64,000 bases of DNA. Source: Vombatus ursinus (lineage: Eukaryota > Chordata > Mammalia > Diprotodontia > Vombatidae). Below are positions 46,285 to 58,075 of this stretch, piece by piece. The stretch is from NCBI RefSeq assembly GCF_900497805.2, contig NW_020949602.1:8547790-8611789 (forward strand). The letters are read 5' to 3'. Position 1 is the first letter of the stretch, and each line of letters opens with the position of its first letter. The translations under genes and the position numbers were made by a program. The notes beneath the pieces were generated by a model. The model saw only the letters and a list, made by a program, of their open reading frames with translations. It did not search any database and had not been told where the DNA came from.

Positions 46285-46600
46285 CTCCCATTTCTGTGTG
46301 TCTGCTTAGGCTGTCCCTTCCATGCCTAGAAGACATTCTCTCCTCATCTTCACCCCTTCAAATCCCTAGCTTCTTTCAAAGCTCAGCCTTCCCTGAGGAC
46401 TGATTGCTCAGCCTTCTTATGTCTCCTCCCTGAAGGTAAACTTGTGTTTACCTTGTGTATCTGTGGTACAGGTGATATTTCCTGCAAGAGAACGTGAGCT
46501 CCTTGAGGCCAGGGATAATTTCATTTCGTCTTCATATCCCCAGCACCGAACACAGTGCCTGACACAAAGTAGGAGCTTAATAATTACTGTTTGTTTAATT
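46285..46600 (+). repeat. L2 LINE 3' end
   Basis: 'gtcccttccatgcctagaag', 'atccctagcttctttcaaag', 'gtgagctccttgaggccagg', 'gcaccgaacacagtgcctga', 'gtaggagcttaataattact'. Confidence 0.88.
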
Positions 46601-46639
46601 TATTTTTAAAAATATATAATTTAGAATTAGAGGCATTGT

Positions 46640-46935
46640 GGCTTAGTTGATAAAGAAGACTCTTCTTAAAGGAAGCTCAAGATTCTTAAAGGGGAAAAGG
46701 GAGGGTACTCTAGGCATCGGGGCCAGCTTGTACAAAGGCATAGAGGCTGGAGATGAGATGCCAAATTTAGGGAAGAGCAAGCAAATAGGCCAGTGTGACA
46801 GGAATGTTTATGTGAAGGGGAGTAATGTGCAACAGAAGCAAGAAAAGTGAACTAAGGCCAGACTGTGAAGAGCTTTAAATACAAAAGTGAGATATTGGTA
46901 TTTTATTCCAGAGATTACTGAAGGTGAGGAGCCCC
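46640..46935 (+). repeat. Unassigned ancient repeat, body and tail
   Basis: 'gtacaaaggcatagaggctg', 'aataggccagtgtgacagga', 'aaggccagactgtgaagagc', 'tattttattccagagattac'. Headless copy of the family at 17265. Confidence 0.7.
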
Positions 46936-47099
46936 AACCAGTGGGAGCACAGTGTTGTGCTTGTAGTGTGTACTAAATAAATGTTTATGGAATGGACTTG
47001 TGACAGTACAAAGAAGAAATCAGAAATTCTGTAAAGTTTCACAGAATGAAGCATTGGATGCCATGTTTCGTATTTGCGAAGGGAAGGATCATAAGTAAG

Positions 47100-47540
47100 C
47101 TCATAGGTTTAGAACTGTAAGGAACCTTGAAAGCCATTGAGTTCAATCTAGGGGTGTGCTGAAGCCAGCTTAAACCAGCCTGCAAGAGCCCAGTTGTTAA
47201 ATTTTCAATGAGAACTTTTACACTTTGGAAATTGGCAAATGCTCCAGATTAAGTCTTAGCTTATTGCTTTGTTAACTGCCTAGACTCAAGATGGAGAAAA
47301 TGTGAGTGATGCAGATTAAACAAAAGTGTGTCACATGTATGTGTTTTTTTTTTTCCTGGAGAGCTGGTTAGTAAATATTTACCAGTACATCCTCAGTCTA
47401 ATCCCTTCATTTTGCAAATGCTGTAGCACAGAGAGGTTAAGCCCCCTGCCCAGGGTCACGTAGCTAAGAAGTGTCTGAGATGGAATTTGAAACCACATCT
47501 TTCTGATTCCAAGTCCAGCATTCTCCATGAGCCCTATCAT
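47100..47540 (-). repeat. MIR-like SINE split by an inserted block
   Basis: 47100-47150 ('ataggtttagaactgtaagg', 'gccattgagttcaatc') and 47390-47525 ('ttcattttgcaaatgctgta', 'gcccagggtcacgtagctaa', 'catctttctgattccaagtc') are two halves of one SINE. The inserted 47151-47385 is unrecognised and carries a T-run at 47347-47355. Confidence 0.75.
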
Positions 47541-47542
47541 GA

Positions 47543-47632
47543 AATCCCATCTTAAGAGCACTCCACACCTGAAGAGAGATTCAGCTCTGTCTTTTAATGC
47601 TCTGCTGACAGCGTTTCTCCAGATCTTCCTGG
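47543..47632 (-). repeat. Right arm of second inverted repeat pair
   Basis: Reverse complement of 46142-46232 at about 89% identity by eye. It begins about 20 bases beyond the end of the SINE at 47390-47525. Spacer between arms about 1.3 kb. Confidence 0.9.
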
Positions 47633-47880
47633 TGAAGGTCTGCAGCCAATGCCAGAAATTAGCAGCTAAAGTGAAAAGAATCCAAGCCCCTACTCAGTGC
47701 GTGTGAATCAGGAAAGAGGCAATTAGAGCCACATCAGGGTGACACAGGTGGATGTACTCCATTGTGTAAGAGGAAGAGTGTAGGAGGGTTATGAGGATGC
47801 ATAGGGAAGGAGCTTGGGAAACAGGGCTGGCAACGGTAAAGTTGGTAACAAGGTGGGAGGGAAGAGGGGAGGGATTTCTT

Positions 47881-47885
<5 letters not shown>

Positions 47886-47927
<42 letters not shown>
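47886..47927. repeat. (CT)n microsatellite
   Basis: About 20 CT units followed by a cctccctccc pyrimidine-rich coda to 47960. Confidence 0.97.
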
Positions 47928-47932
<5 letters not shown>

Positions 47933-48057
47933 TCCCTCCCTTCCTCTCCCCCTCCCTCACTCTTATGCCCTTTTAGGTTTTCATTTCAATATTTCAAGGA
48001 TATAAATTCATTAGTGGGGATTCTCCCTCCACTAGTGTGGATTTCAACCCCCAGATT

Positions 48058-48180
48058 AATGAATGGAAAGACGTTTATTTCTTGATCTCTGTATGAGAGC
48101 CAAGCACTGTACTAAATGCTGGAGGTACAGATACAAAAGTGAGATAGGCCCTGTCCTCAAGGAACTTCCATTCAAATGGT
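48058..48180 (+). repeat. Unassigned ancient repeat, head
   Basis: 'gccaagcactgtactaaatg', 'ggccctgtcctcaaggaac'. Confidence 0.8.
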
Positions 48181-48251
48181 TAGCCAGAGAAGGGAATTTG
48201 ATTTGGAGAGTTATAGGAATGCTGACTTTTAATAAAAGGAGAAGGAAGGAA

Positions 48252-48555
48252 GATGATGACGATGACAACGATGATGATGATGACAATGATGATGACGATA
48301 ATAATAATTGCTAAAGTGTATTTGGCACTAAGGGGTTTGCAAAGTGCTTTATCTCATTTAACCCTGACAGTAACTTTGTGAAGTAGGTGCTGATATTATA
48401 CCCATTTTACAGATGAGGAAACTAAAGGTGAAGGAGATTAAGTTGACTTGCCCAGAGTCACGCAGCTAGTGTGTTTCTAAAGCAGAATTTGAACTGAGGT
48501 CCTCCTGAATCCAGGTCTAGAGTTCTAACCATTATACCACTCAGCCACCTAGATA
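48252..48555 (-). repeat. MIR-type SINE, full length, with (GAT)n/(AAT)n tail
   Basis: A GAT/GAC/AAT tract (48252-48308) is the expanded 3' tail of the SINE body: 'ggggtttgcaaagtgcttta', 'acagatgaggaaactaaagg', 'gcccagagtcacgcagctag', 'ccattataccactcagccac'. Confidence 0.88.
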
Positions 48556-48669
48556 GTTTAGACAGATGATCTCTAAGAGTCCTTGTGTTCAAAAACGGGA
48601 AGAAGTGTCTCCCTGCATCTCCTCCACCCTGCTGCCTCTCAGCAGTGATGGCAGTAATGGGTTTGCCCT

Positions 48670-48780
48670 CTCTGAAGGTCTCTGGGCAAAGGCTGGATGG
48701 AGGAACAGTTGTCAGAGATGGTGTAGAGAGGATTCTTGTTCAGTTGTCGGTTGGCTCTGATGACCTTTGAGATCAGAGAA
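48670..48780 (+). repeat. CR1/L3-like LINE 3' end fragment
   Basis: 'gatggtgtagagaggattct', 'tgttcagttgtcggttggct', 'ctgatgacctttgagatc'. Confidence 0.7.
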
Positions 48781-48884
48781 ACAAAGTTCCGAACTTGTAC
48801 CTAAAAGGAAAAAGCAATCGTGATCACTGAAGATGAAGCCAAGCCAAGCTGATCCCACAAGCATTTGAGCATCATTCATTTGTG

Positions 48885-49040
48885 CCAGGCAAAGGCAGTG
48901 TGGGAGGATGAACAGAGGACCAGCCTTGGAGCAAGGAAGACCTGGGTTCAATCTCGCCTTTGGCATCTGTTGGCTGTGGGATCAGGGGCAGGTCACTTTC
49001 ACCCTCGGTGTTCCCAGTTACTGATGCTTTGCTGATTTAC
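48885..49040 (+). repeat. SINE head
   Basis: 'ggcagtgtgggaggatgaac', 'gacctgggttcaatctcgcc', 'gggatcaggggcaggtcact'. Confidence 0.75.
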
Positions 49041-49109
49041 ATTGATGGAGGGCGAGTGTCCAACCAAGACAAAGTTACTGTTCTGAAGCAAAAAAAAAAA
49101 TTGTAAAGA

Positions 49110-49290
49110 GCTAAGCGCTGGGCTCGGTGCTGGGTGTCAACAAACAAAATGAAACAAAAGTAGTCCTTTCCCCAAGGAGCTTACAGCCTACTGGCCTGGG
49201 CCAAGAAGTTCTAATGGTTTGTCACTTTCATTTTCCATTCACTTATTGAATGAATGAATGGATGAACAAATGAATGAATGAATGAAAAAA
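49110..49290 (+). repeat. Unassigned repeat head, then (TGAA)n
   Basis: 'gagctaagcgctgggctcgg', 'ccccaaggagcttacagcct', then at 49243-49286 imperfect 'gaatgaatgaatgga' units. Confidence 0.8.
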
Positions 49291-49319
49291 GCACGCTTAC
49301 TCTCTGTCAGGCACAGCGC

Positions 49320-49710
49320 TTCTCTGTTGTCTTTTGGGCAGGTAGAACCTTATGAAAGAAGTTGCCCAGCCCTTTAATGGGACCTTTAAGAAGCCTAAAA
49401 TGTTGTTTCTGAGACACGTTGAAAGCCCCGTCACGCCGGGACATCTTTCCCAAGTCGTGCATTGCCGTCAGTCCCAGCTGGGCCTGGCCTCGGGCTGACG
49501 AGAGCCCCCGGCGCAGCCAATTCTGTAGGGCCTTTTAATACACCAAATTGTATTAACGTCAACGTGGATGCAGATGGATGCGCCGCGCTAAACTGGAAAC
49601 ACTTGAGAAAAGCCTTTATTGACTCTCAAGTAAATAATGCACATTTTTGAAGGGCCTAAATATGCATTTACATAATGCTCTCTAATTTTTTTCATTGTGT
49701 CGACTCTGGG
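49320..49710. promoter_or_regulatory. Repeat-free block, candidate conserved element
   Basis: About 390 bp without repeats and richer in CpG than its surroundings (49425-49520). It repeats CCTTTAA/CCTTTTAATA-type words at 49371, 49383 and 49531 and has a small inverted pair AATACA (49537-49542)/TGTATT (49549-49554). Its distal end is AT-rich ('cctaaatatgcatttacata'). A strong conserved-element candidate by eye. Confidence 0.45.
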
Positions 49711-49969
49711 TGCGCACCACGCTAAGAGCTGTTTTCCCCAGTCGAAAATTTGGAATCGTCGTAGTCCTGTTGCCTCTCAGCAGCAGCGTGCCAGCTTCCG
49801 ACGAGGGAGCTCTGCCCTTTCTGGGGGTGCATCCAAGGATCTCCAAGCGCGTGTCAGGAAGGCTTATTCAGGTCCCGGTGAAAGCAGCTCCTGTCCGCCC
49901 AGTTTTCCTGGTGAAGATCTTACATCAGGAGTTAAGTGGCAGGCCAGATTCTGCCACTGAAAGGTGGCA

Positions 49970-50320
49970 ATCAGCAAGCATTGATTAGGCCCCTACTGTG
50001 TGCTGGGCACTGTGCTGAGTGATAGAAAAGTCACAGTCCTAGGCCTCAGGGAGATTGCCTTTAAATACCGCAGACAACATGCACGCTTATCGTCCGGTCG
50101 GTGTATACAAAACAGATGCCAGCGAAGCAGCTGAGGGGCCCAGCAAGGCCTCCGAGAGAGGGAGATGCCTGAGCTGAGTTGTAGGAAAACAGGCAGAGGT
50201 GAGGAGGGAGGGTGGTCGAGGCGTGGTGGACAGCGAGGGCGGGGACTGTGATGTGGCAGAAACAGCGCAAAGGCCCATTAGATAGGAGAGATACAAAAGC
50301 AAGACTGTTTCTCCTCTCAA
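49970..50320 (+). repeat. Unassigned ancient repeat, head and body
   Basis: 'gattaggcccctactgtgtg', 'ctgggcactgtgctgagtga', body with 'gggagatgcctgagctgag'. Confidence 0.75.
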
Positions 50321-50454
50321 GAAGCCTCCATCCTATTGGCTTCTCATAATGACCCTGTGAGATAGAATTGGGGAGGGGGACAGACTGCCATTTCATTGGT
50401 GGAGAGCACACTTAGAGAGGAAATGTCCACTACCAGGGTGGAATAGCCACTATC

Positions 50455-50765
50455 AATCAGAAAGCACCTACTATGTGCCGGGCACTGTGCTAAGTTCTAG
50501 AGATGCAAAAACAGTACCTGTCCTCAGGGAGGTCACAGTTTAATGGGGGGGGGATATCAAACAATTATGCACAAACAAGATGTAGAAATAGCTGTATTTC
50601 TCTGTCTCTGTGATAAATTGGAAATAATTTCAGAGGGAAGGCTCTCCTTGACATTAAGGAGAACTAAGCCAGGAAAGACTTCTGGTAGAAGGTGGGATTT
50701 TCACAAAGACCTGAAGGAAGCCAGGAGACAGAGGTGAGAAGGGAGAGCATTGGAGGTATCGGGGC
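50455..50765 (+). repeat. Unassigned ancient repeat, head and body
   Basis: 'agcacctactatgtgccggg', 'cactgtgctaagttctagag', 'ctgtcctcagggaggtcaca', body 'gacctgaaggaagccaggag'. Confidence 0.82.
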
Positions 50766-50919
50766 TAGCCATTGAAAGTGGACAAATAAACCAAAAACTT
50801 ATTTTCTTACCTCTCCTTTCCCATTGGGGGAAAAAATCAAGGAAAAACAAAACCCTTGTAACCAGTATGCTTCATCCACCAAAATGACTTCCCCCGTTGG
50901 CCACGTCTACAACACAGAC

Positions 50920-51315
50920 ATCTCGTTCTGTAGCCTGAGTCCTTCATCTCTCTAGTTCACCGTGTGGCATCTGTCCTCAGGAATGGTGCTTAGGCATCTT
51001 GCTCATCCGACGGCTCGACTCTTTCTGAGTTGTCTGTCTTGTATGAGTCTTTCTCCCGGTTCCACTCATATCTCCTTGGTATGTTCTTGGGGAACATCTC
51101 ACTTGAGTGTCATCCTGGAGGTTTGGCTGCTGCTGCAAGGGATGCTATAGTCCTGTTCTCCAGTTGTCTGCCAGGTTTTATGAGTTAAATTCAGAGCATA
51201 GAATGTAAGCCCTCGGAGAGCAGGCACGCTGTCATTTTCCTTATCTTTATCTCCCCAGCACCTTGCACAGTGTCTAGAATATAATAAACCCTAAATCAAT
51301 GTCTGTTGAATAGAA
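50920..51315 (+). repeat. L2-like LINE 3' end, worn
   Basis: Only the last 130 bases are clear: 'tagaatgtaagccctcggag', 'agcaggcacgctgtcatttt', 'agcaccttgcacagtgtcta'. Confidence 0.75.
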
Positions 51316-51446
51316 TGAGAAGAATAATGACCAGCCATCATTTGGGGAGGGGCTTGGCAATGTACAGGAACTGGTTCATCTTTATCTTTATCATCATCAT
51401 CCAGCACAGTGCTGAGAGAGTAGCAAGTGCTTTAAAAATGCTCATT

Positions 51447-51632
51447 CACAGAATCATAGCTTTAGAGCCAAAAGATAACTTCAAGACCATTGAGTCCGAC
51501 TCTCTTATTTTACAGGTGAGGAAACTGAGGCACAGGGAAATTTAAGTGACTTGCCCAGGGTTACACAGCCAGTTGGTTTTCAAGGTGGATTTGAGCCTAA
51601 GTCTTCCTGACTCCATTCCAGGGCCCAGTTGA
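51447..51632 (-). repeat. MIR-like SINE, well preserved
   Basis: 'accattgagtccgactctct', 'acaggtgaggaaactgaggc', 'gcccagggttacacagccag', 'cctaagtcttcctgactcca'. Confidence 0.85.
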
Positions 51633-51654
51633 TTGACTGGTTGGTTGGCTGAAA

Positions 51655-52030
51655 AGAACGTGGCATAGTAAAAAGAACGTTGGTCTCAGAATCAGAAAGT
51701 TTGTGTCCTAGCTCTGATACTGACGTGTTAGTTACATATCTTCAAAAATCATTTTCCTTAAAAAAATAAATAAAAATAAATGAAAGAATAATTTTCCTTG
51801 GGGCAGGTAGGTGGCACAATGGATAGAATACCAGTTCTGGAGTAGGGGGACCCGAGTTCAAATGTGACCTCAGACACTTGACATGTAACTGGCTGTGTGA
51901 CCCTGGGCAACTCATTTAACCCCAATTGCCTCGCCAAAAAAAAAGAATCAGTTTCCTTTTTAATTTTCTCATCAGCAAATTAGTGAGAAAGTTCAGTGAT
52001 ACTTGAATAACCTGCCTAAAAGGGGTTGGG
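51655..52030 (+). repeat. MIR-like SINE split by a younger SINE
   Basis: 5' part 51655-51784 ('catagtaaaaagaacgttgg', 'agtttgtgtcctagctctga') and 3' part 51959-52030 ('tttaattttctcatcagcaa'). The younger SINE is at 51785-51958. Confidence 0.72.
51785..51958 (+). mobile_element. WSINE-like marsupial SINE with target duplication
   Basis: Body: 'ggggcaggtaggtggcacaa', 'gacccgagttcaaatgtgac', 'ctgtgtgaccctgggcaact', 'ccccaattgcctcgcc', then an A-tail. Flanked by agaataattttcctt (51785-51799) and agaatcagtttcctt (51944-51958). Confidence 0.92.
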
Positions 52031-52129
52031 AGAAAGGTTTCTTAGCCGTACAGTGTCTTAAACTGTAAAGATGAGTTACTGTCTGGTAACTGAAGGCCAC
52101 ATTCAGATGACCTCATCATGTATTCTCTT

Positions 52130-52235
52130 CAGTAAAGCACCTATTAAGCACTTGCTGTATACAGAGCACTGATGGAGATACCAAGTTAACTAATGACTGA
52201 CTTGGCCCATGCCCTCATGGAGCATGTGACCTCCT
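52130..52235 (+). repeat. Unassigned ancient repeat, head
   Basis: 'aagcacctattaagcacttg', 'ctgtatacagagcactgatg', 'gccctcatggagcatg'. Confidence 0.75.
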
Positions 52236-52639
52236 GAGATTGAGTTAAAGACTTTCAACCCTTCCCATGTACAGCTTTGGCCTCATAGTGACTTTTATCA
52301 ATCCTCCTCCTAAGCCAGGGGCAAAAATTTTTACATACTTTGGATAGGTTTCTTTAAAAAAAAAAAGCAACTAATGTAATTTCCTTCTTGTACAAATGAA
52401 ATTCAGCAGGGTTTGTATATAAGGGAGTTCTCACCGTCTGCCTCTTCTCAGTTTGCATGGGCATCGAGCCAGCATTTCAGCAGGGGTCACTCCTTCCCTC
52501 GGCATGTGGGTTCCCACCCTGGGACGTGGAGCATTTCAGAGTTTAACTTTAGAACTGTAAGGCGGACAGACAGATCAGCCTTGAGGCAAAGAGTGCACCC
52601 CTGCTTCTTCATCCTGCTCTCCCTTCCCATCTCCCCTGC

Positions 52640-53395
<756 letters not shown>

Positions 53396-53945
53396 TAAAA
53401 CTAGCCACAGTGGGGATGGGGGAGTCTTCTCAGGCACCATTGTGCTCTGAGGACACGTTCACTGACTCCCCTCAGATGTCAGGTTTGCTCGAGATTGTGG
53501 GAAAGTTAACTGGTCACAGCAATATTTGTGTTAAGTCTGCAACTGTCGGGCTTGGGGAGATAAATCATGGCACGGATGAGCTCCCTAACTTTCCAAGGTC
53601 TGGGGGCTGGTAAGTCAACCTCGTGCATTCTAACCTCAGTTCCTGTAAGGGTTAACAAAATAGGAAAAAATGCAAATCATTTATTCAAAATTATATGGGG
53701 GAGTGATTGGAAGGGGTGGGGGGAAGTCAGGGGGACAGATGTTTTGAATCAACCGAGTTGATTTGGGGGAAAAAATACAGCTTTATAGAACTTTAGATCA
53801 AGTTGACCACTTCTTGAACTCCAGATGCCAAAAGCAAAGTTTATTACAGTTTGTTATTTCTGTAAGCAGTTATCTTTCTCACTTATCTTGGTATAAAGTT
53901 AAATGGGATTTGATAGCTTCGAATGAGTGTTTTCATTCTCTCCTT

Positions 53946-53958
53946 CCCCCCCCCCCCC
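53946..53958. repeat. Poly-C run
   Basis: About 13 C in a row after ttctctcctt. A possible sequencing-length artefact. Confidence 0.95.
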
Positions 53959-54837
53959 GCAAATAAACTGAATAATCGCATGATTGAAATAACATTCTAC
54001 TTGAATCCAGAAATGATAAGGTGACGATAAGTGGAATTTTAAATATAGGTCTCAGTGGTTTTGGTTTGGGGTTCTTTTGGGGGGAGGGGGAAGAGGGGGA
54101 GTTTGCTGCATCACCAGACAAAAACCAGGACTATGGAAGCAAGTGGGTTCTTCTCCTTATCCTAATGTCCAGATTGCTCACATACCCACAGATTAGCCCT
54201 AATTCTCACTGCCCAGTTAAGGATATTTCTGTAATAAGTCACTCTGTCCTCACCCCTGGCTTTTGCTCCCCCTCCTGCCCCTCCACCCCCTACAAAAATA
54301 CCTGATTCTGCACATCTGAGCCAGGACTGACAGCTTTGACTAATGTCTAGTGATATGTTAGCAGATACATTTCTGTCTAGACAACAAATCAATAGAATGT
54401 CTTTTTTTTTTCATTTGCTTGTGTATTCATGTGCCTTGCTTCTCCTAAAGCATTCGCTTATGGACTTTCAGCCCTCTCTGAAATAGCACTCACTGAGCGG
54501 GTTTGCTGGCAGAGCGATTCAAGGTTCTGTTTGTCAGACCCCATGGTCTTCCAGAACCAACTAAATGTCTAAGCAAATTGGGGTGGGGACAGAGGGAGAG
54601 ATGAAGTGAGAGGAGGGAGAATGTTCCTACCAAATTACTTAAGCTTAAAAAATGAAACCCCGGGATAATGGGATTTTCACCAGCCCCATTTTGATTTGAC
54701 ACTATAGCTTCAAGACTGGAGCTATCCTCAGTGGAATACTGGCCATTTGATACCTAGGCAAGCAATAAGATCTTGTTGGGAAGTGATGCCAAAACTCATC
54801 TGGTCCCCAGCACTGTATCTGACTAGTAAATGATCCT

Positions 54838-55365
54838 TCTTCTTTCTTTTTTTCTTTCTTTTCTTCCTTCCTTTCTATCTCTTTCCTTCTGACCTTTTTT
54901 CTTCTTTCCTTTTTCTTTCCTTCCTTTCTTTTTTTCTAGCTAGCTCTTTCCTTCTGACTTTTTTCTTTCCTTTTTCTTTCCTTCTTCCTTTCTTTTTTCC
55001 TTTCTTTCTGTCTTCTTTCTAGCTAGCTCTTTCTTTCCTTCTGTTCTTTTTTCCATATTTCTTTGCTTTTCCTTTTTATTTCCTTTCCTTTATTATTTCC
55101 TTTCTTTTCTTTCCTTCTTTCTTCCTTTCCTCTTTCCTTCCTTTTTTCTTTCTTCTCTCTCTTCCCTTTTGATCTTTTTTCCTTCATTATTCCTTATTTC
55201 CTTTTTCATTCCTTTATTCTTTTTTCCTTCCTTCCTTTCTTTTTTCCTTTTTTCCTCTTTCTTTTTTCCTCTTTTTCTTTCCTTCTGTCCTTTTTCTTCT
55301 TTCTTTCCTTTTTCCTTTCCTTCTTTCATCCTTCCTTCTCCCCTTTCTTTCTTTCTATTTTTCAG
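54838..55365. repeat. Long polypyrimidine tract with internal higher-order repeat
   Basis: About 530 bases almost wholly C/T on the + (transcript) strand, made of ctttc, tcctt and ttcc units. CTAGCTAG islands at 54936-54943 and 55019-55026 mark a repeat period of 83 bases, and a related 'ctatctctttccttctgacc' copy starts at 54875. The long F/S/L open frames on + and K/E/R frames on - are by-products. Confidence 0.95.
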
Positions 55366-56217
55366 CAGCTTTGACATTATCTCACATATCTCTCAAATTC
55401 CTGTTTTTACGCAATTGTGAAAATTTTCTCAATCTCAGCTGGCCTCCTTAAAAGGGGATCATTTCAAAAAAGCTTTTTAACAAATGCCTCTTTTTAATGC
55501 TGTGGAAAGTATTTTTCAAAGAACAATTTCTCCTTTAAAAGAGCTGTATGCTTTGTTCAGCCCTCCCGTCATCATTCCACCAAAGAAGTTGGGCTTTGTG
55601 GTATATTCTACCTTACAAAAATTTGCATCCAGAATCCAGGTTGAACTGCCATCTTGAGCGGGAATTGGATGACAACTGAATCTGAAAGTTTCTGCTTCTG
55701 GTGTTAGAGACTGGGAGGAAAGGATTTTTCAAATGGTTAAATGTATTTGTTAAGTGTAATATAATGTTGGATTTCTAAGCCAGAGTCAAACATGCTTTTC
55801 TTCTCCAGTTCCGGAGTCTAAGGAGTATCTCTGTAGTTAACTATAAGAGGATGCAATCGCTAAGCAGGCGCTTTGCAGAGCTTAGCTCATCAAAAGTATT
55901 CCATGATAGTGATGACAATCACTTATTCAGAGTAGCTGCATCCCCAGCCAAAGTGCCCACGTGAAAAATTCAGACTTTCCCCCCAAATGTCATTTTATGT
56001 AAACTGATGCAAAGAAAAGGTTCTAAAATACATTTTATCTGCCCTACTAAGAATGTACTTTTGTCAAGTGCCTTGAATTCCAAACCAGAATAATCCTGCA
56101 TGTGCATATGGTCTTATGAAAGGCTTCAGCTACTCCTTAAGTACAGAGCACTTAATAATGTGTATTGGAAGCAAGTGATGATTCTCTCATGGCTGACGTC
56201 TGCCTCTTTCACTCTGA

Positions 56218-56433
<216 letters not shown>

Positions 56434-57404
56434 TGACCAGTCCGTCATCTCTGTCAAACCCCGGAAACTGACTCTTCCCAGCTGGTATACCACAGCAGAT
56501 GGGGTAGTCACGGACCCAAGGATATGCCGAGAAGCCGCTTAGCTCCTAGCCCCAGTGACCTTTCAGGTACTCTGGACACGCCCATGACTCTGTGTGGCTG
56601 ACTGATCAGGTGTTTTTATATAACCACATAATCAAACCTGAATTTGTAGTTGAAAGGGGTGGGTGGATGAATCAGCTGTGGTGTTGAGGAGTAATGGCAG
56701 AGATGGCTGAGTACAGGTCTTCTTCAGCATCAGCAGGACCCATCCAAGATGCACCCAGTTACCCATGTTGTGGTCAGCGTATAGATACAGCTCCTTATAG
56801 TTCCTGCTTTCTGAAAACTCACACTTCTAGACAGACACCCTAATAAGGACGCCTAGGTACAGACACAATGAATGTAACAAGGTATAGCACAGAAACAATG
56901 AATATCAATATAAAACCAACACATGAATAGAGAGGGACATCTATGTGGGCAAAGAGCATTGCATTTAAAGGGTGAGAGAAGAGGAGGAAATCCATTACTA
57001 AGCAAAGCTTGGAGAGAGAAACAGAGGCAATTTCCTATCTAGATTTGGGGCAGGAGGGGAGAGAAAGCAAAGAGATTGGAGCTGCCTGCTTGTCTCTGAT
57101 GCGGGAGTGAAGGAAGTGGTGCTTTTTTGAAGAGAGTCAGGAGGTGGAGATGGGATGAACAAGGAAAGACAAATCTAACTGCATATGTCAGAGACACATG
57201 AAGGGTTAACTAGCGCAGGTGAAGGAAGGGAGATCCCTCGCCCTCTCTGGGACCGGGTTTTGAGGCCGCTCTGGCCATTTTGGTGAGAATGATAGGAAGA
57301 AGACGAATGTGGGAAATGGATAGAAAGAAGCTACTCAATTGGGAAAACATTTAGACCTGGGAGGCCTTTATGTGGGGAGGGTGTGGATGTTTCACGGTGA
57401 AAAT

Positions 57405-57515
57405 TTTCATCTGCTTGCCACCGGGGTTATCTTGGGTAAGTCTGCTCATCCCTCTGTGGCTGTTTGCTCAGTTGTGAAATAAAGGAATTGGACTCCACCT
57501 CCCTAGGGCAGTACT
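57405..57515 (+). repeat. SINE 3' half
   Basis: 'tatcttgggtaagtctgctc', 'tgctcagttgtgaaataaag', 'gaattggactccacctccc'. Confidence 0.7.
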
Positions 57516-57659
57516 TGGACAGCAGACCCCGTCTGTCACGGGATCGTACTTACTAGCTTTTCAGCCTGGGAGATTCTGCCAAGGCTGGTCCTCTATGGGT
57601 ATAGCCGATAAGATCGAGCCTCTATGAAAAGAGAAAATTCTTACCCTGGAGAGCTCTCC

Positions 57660-57830
57660 AAAAGTGTCATGGCGGTGGCTTCCTCCCCAGTGGAAGTCTT
57701 CAGCCAGAAGCTGGGAGACCATTTGTCAGGAATATTGAGGCGGAACTCTATTCACGTGAGGATTAGACTCTCTCGCCCTTGAGGTCCCTTCTAACCTAGA
57801 GCTCCTGTGATACTCTGAGCTCACAGTCTC
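57660..57830 (+). repeat. CR1/L3-like LINE 3' end
   Basis: 'agtggaagtcttcagccaga', 'agctgggagaccatttgtca', 'ttgaggtcccttctaaccta', 'gtgatactctgagctc'. Confidence 0.72.
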
Positions 57831-57884
57831 CTCCACATCCTGATGAGATAGGACGATGTGTAAAGATATGTTCGCTGATGGAGC

Positions 57885-58075
57885 AGAAGTAACCCTGGAG
57901 TCACCGGACCTGAGTTCAACTCTCAGCTCTAAAACTTGCCAATCCCGTGACCTTGAGCAACTCTCTTGATTTCTCTGGAGCTCGGTTTGTTCAGCTGTGA
58001 AGTGAGGGCATTGGACCCACTGAATCTGAAAGATCCCTTCTGATCCTCAATCTATGATCTTGTGAAGGAAAGCCT
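57885..58075 (+). repeat. MIR-like SINE, full length
   Basis: 'ggagcagaagtaaccctgga', 'gacctgagttcaactctcag', 'ccgtgaccttgagcaactct', 'agtgagggcattggaccca'. Confidence 0.85.

Noticed and set aside
54300-54420. Cryptic exon in intron 8
   Set aside because: No acceptor/donor pair bounding a frame compatible with phase 0.
55063-55374. Long Phe/Ser-rich and Lys/Glu-rich frames on both strands
   Set aside because: Products of the polypyrimidine tract; no gene structure.
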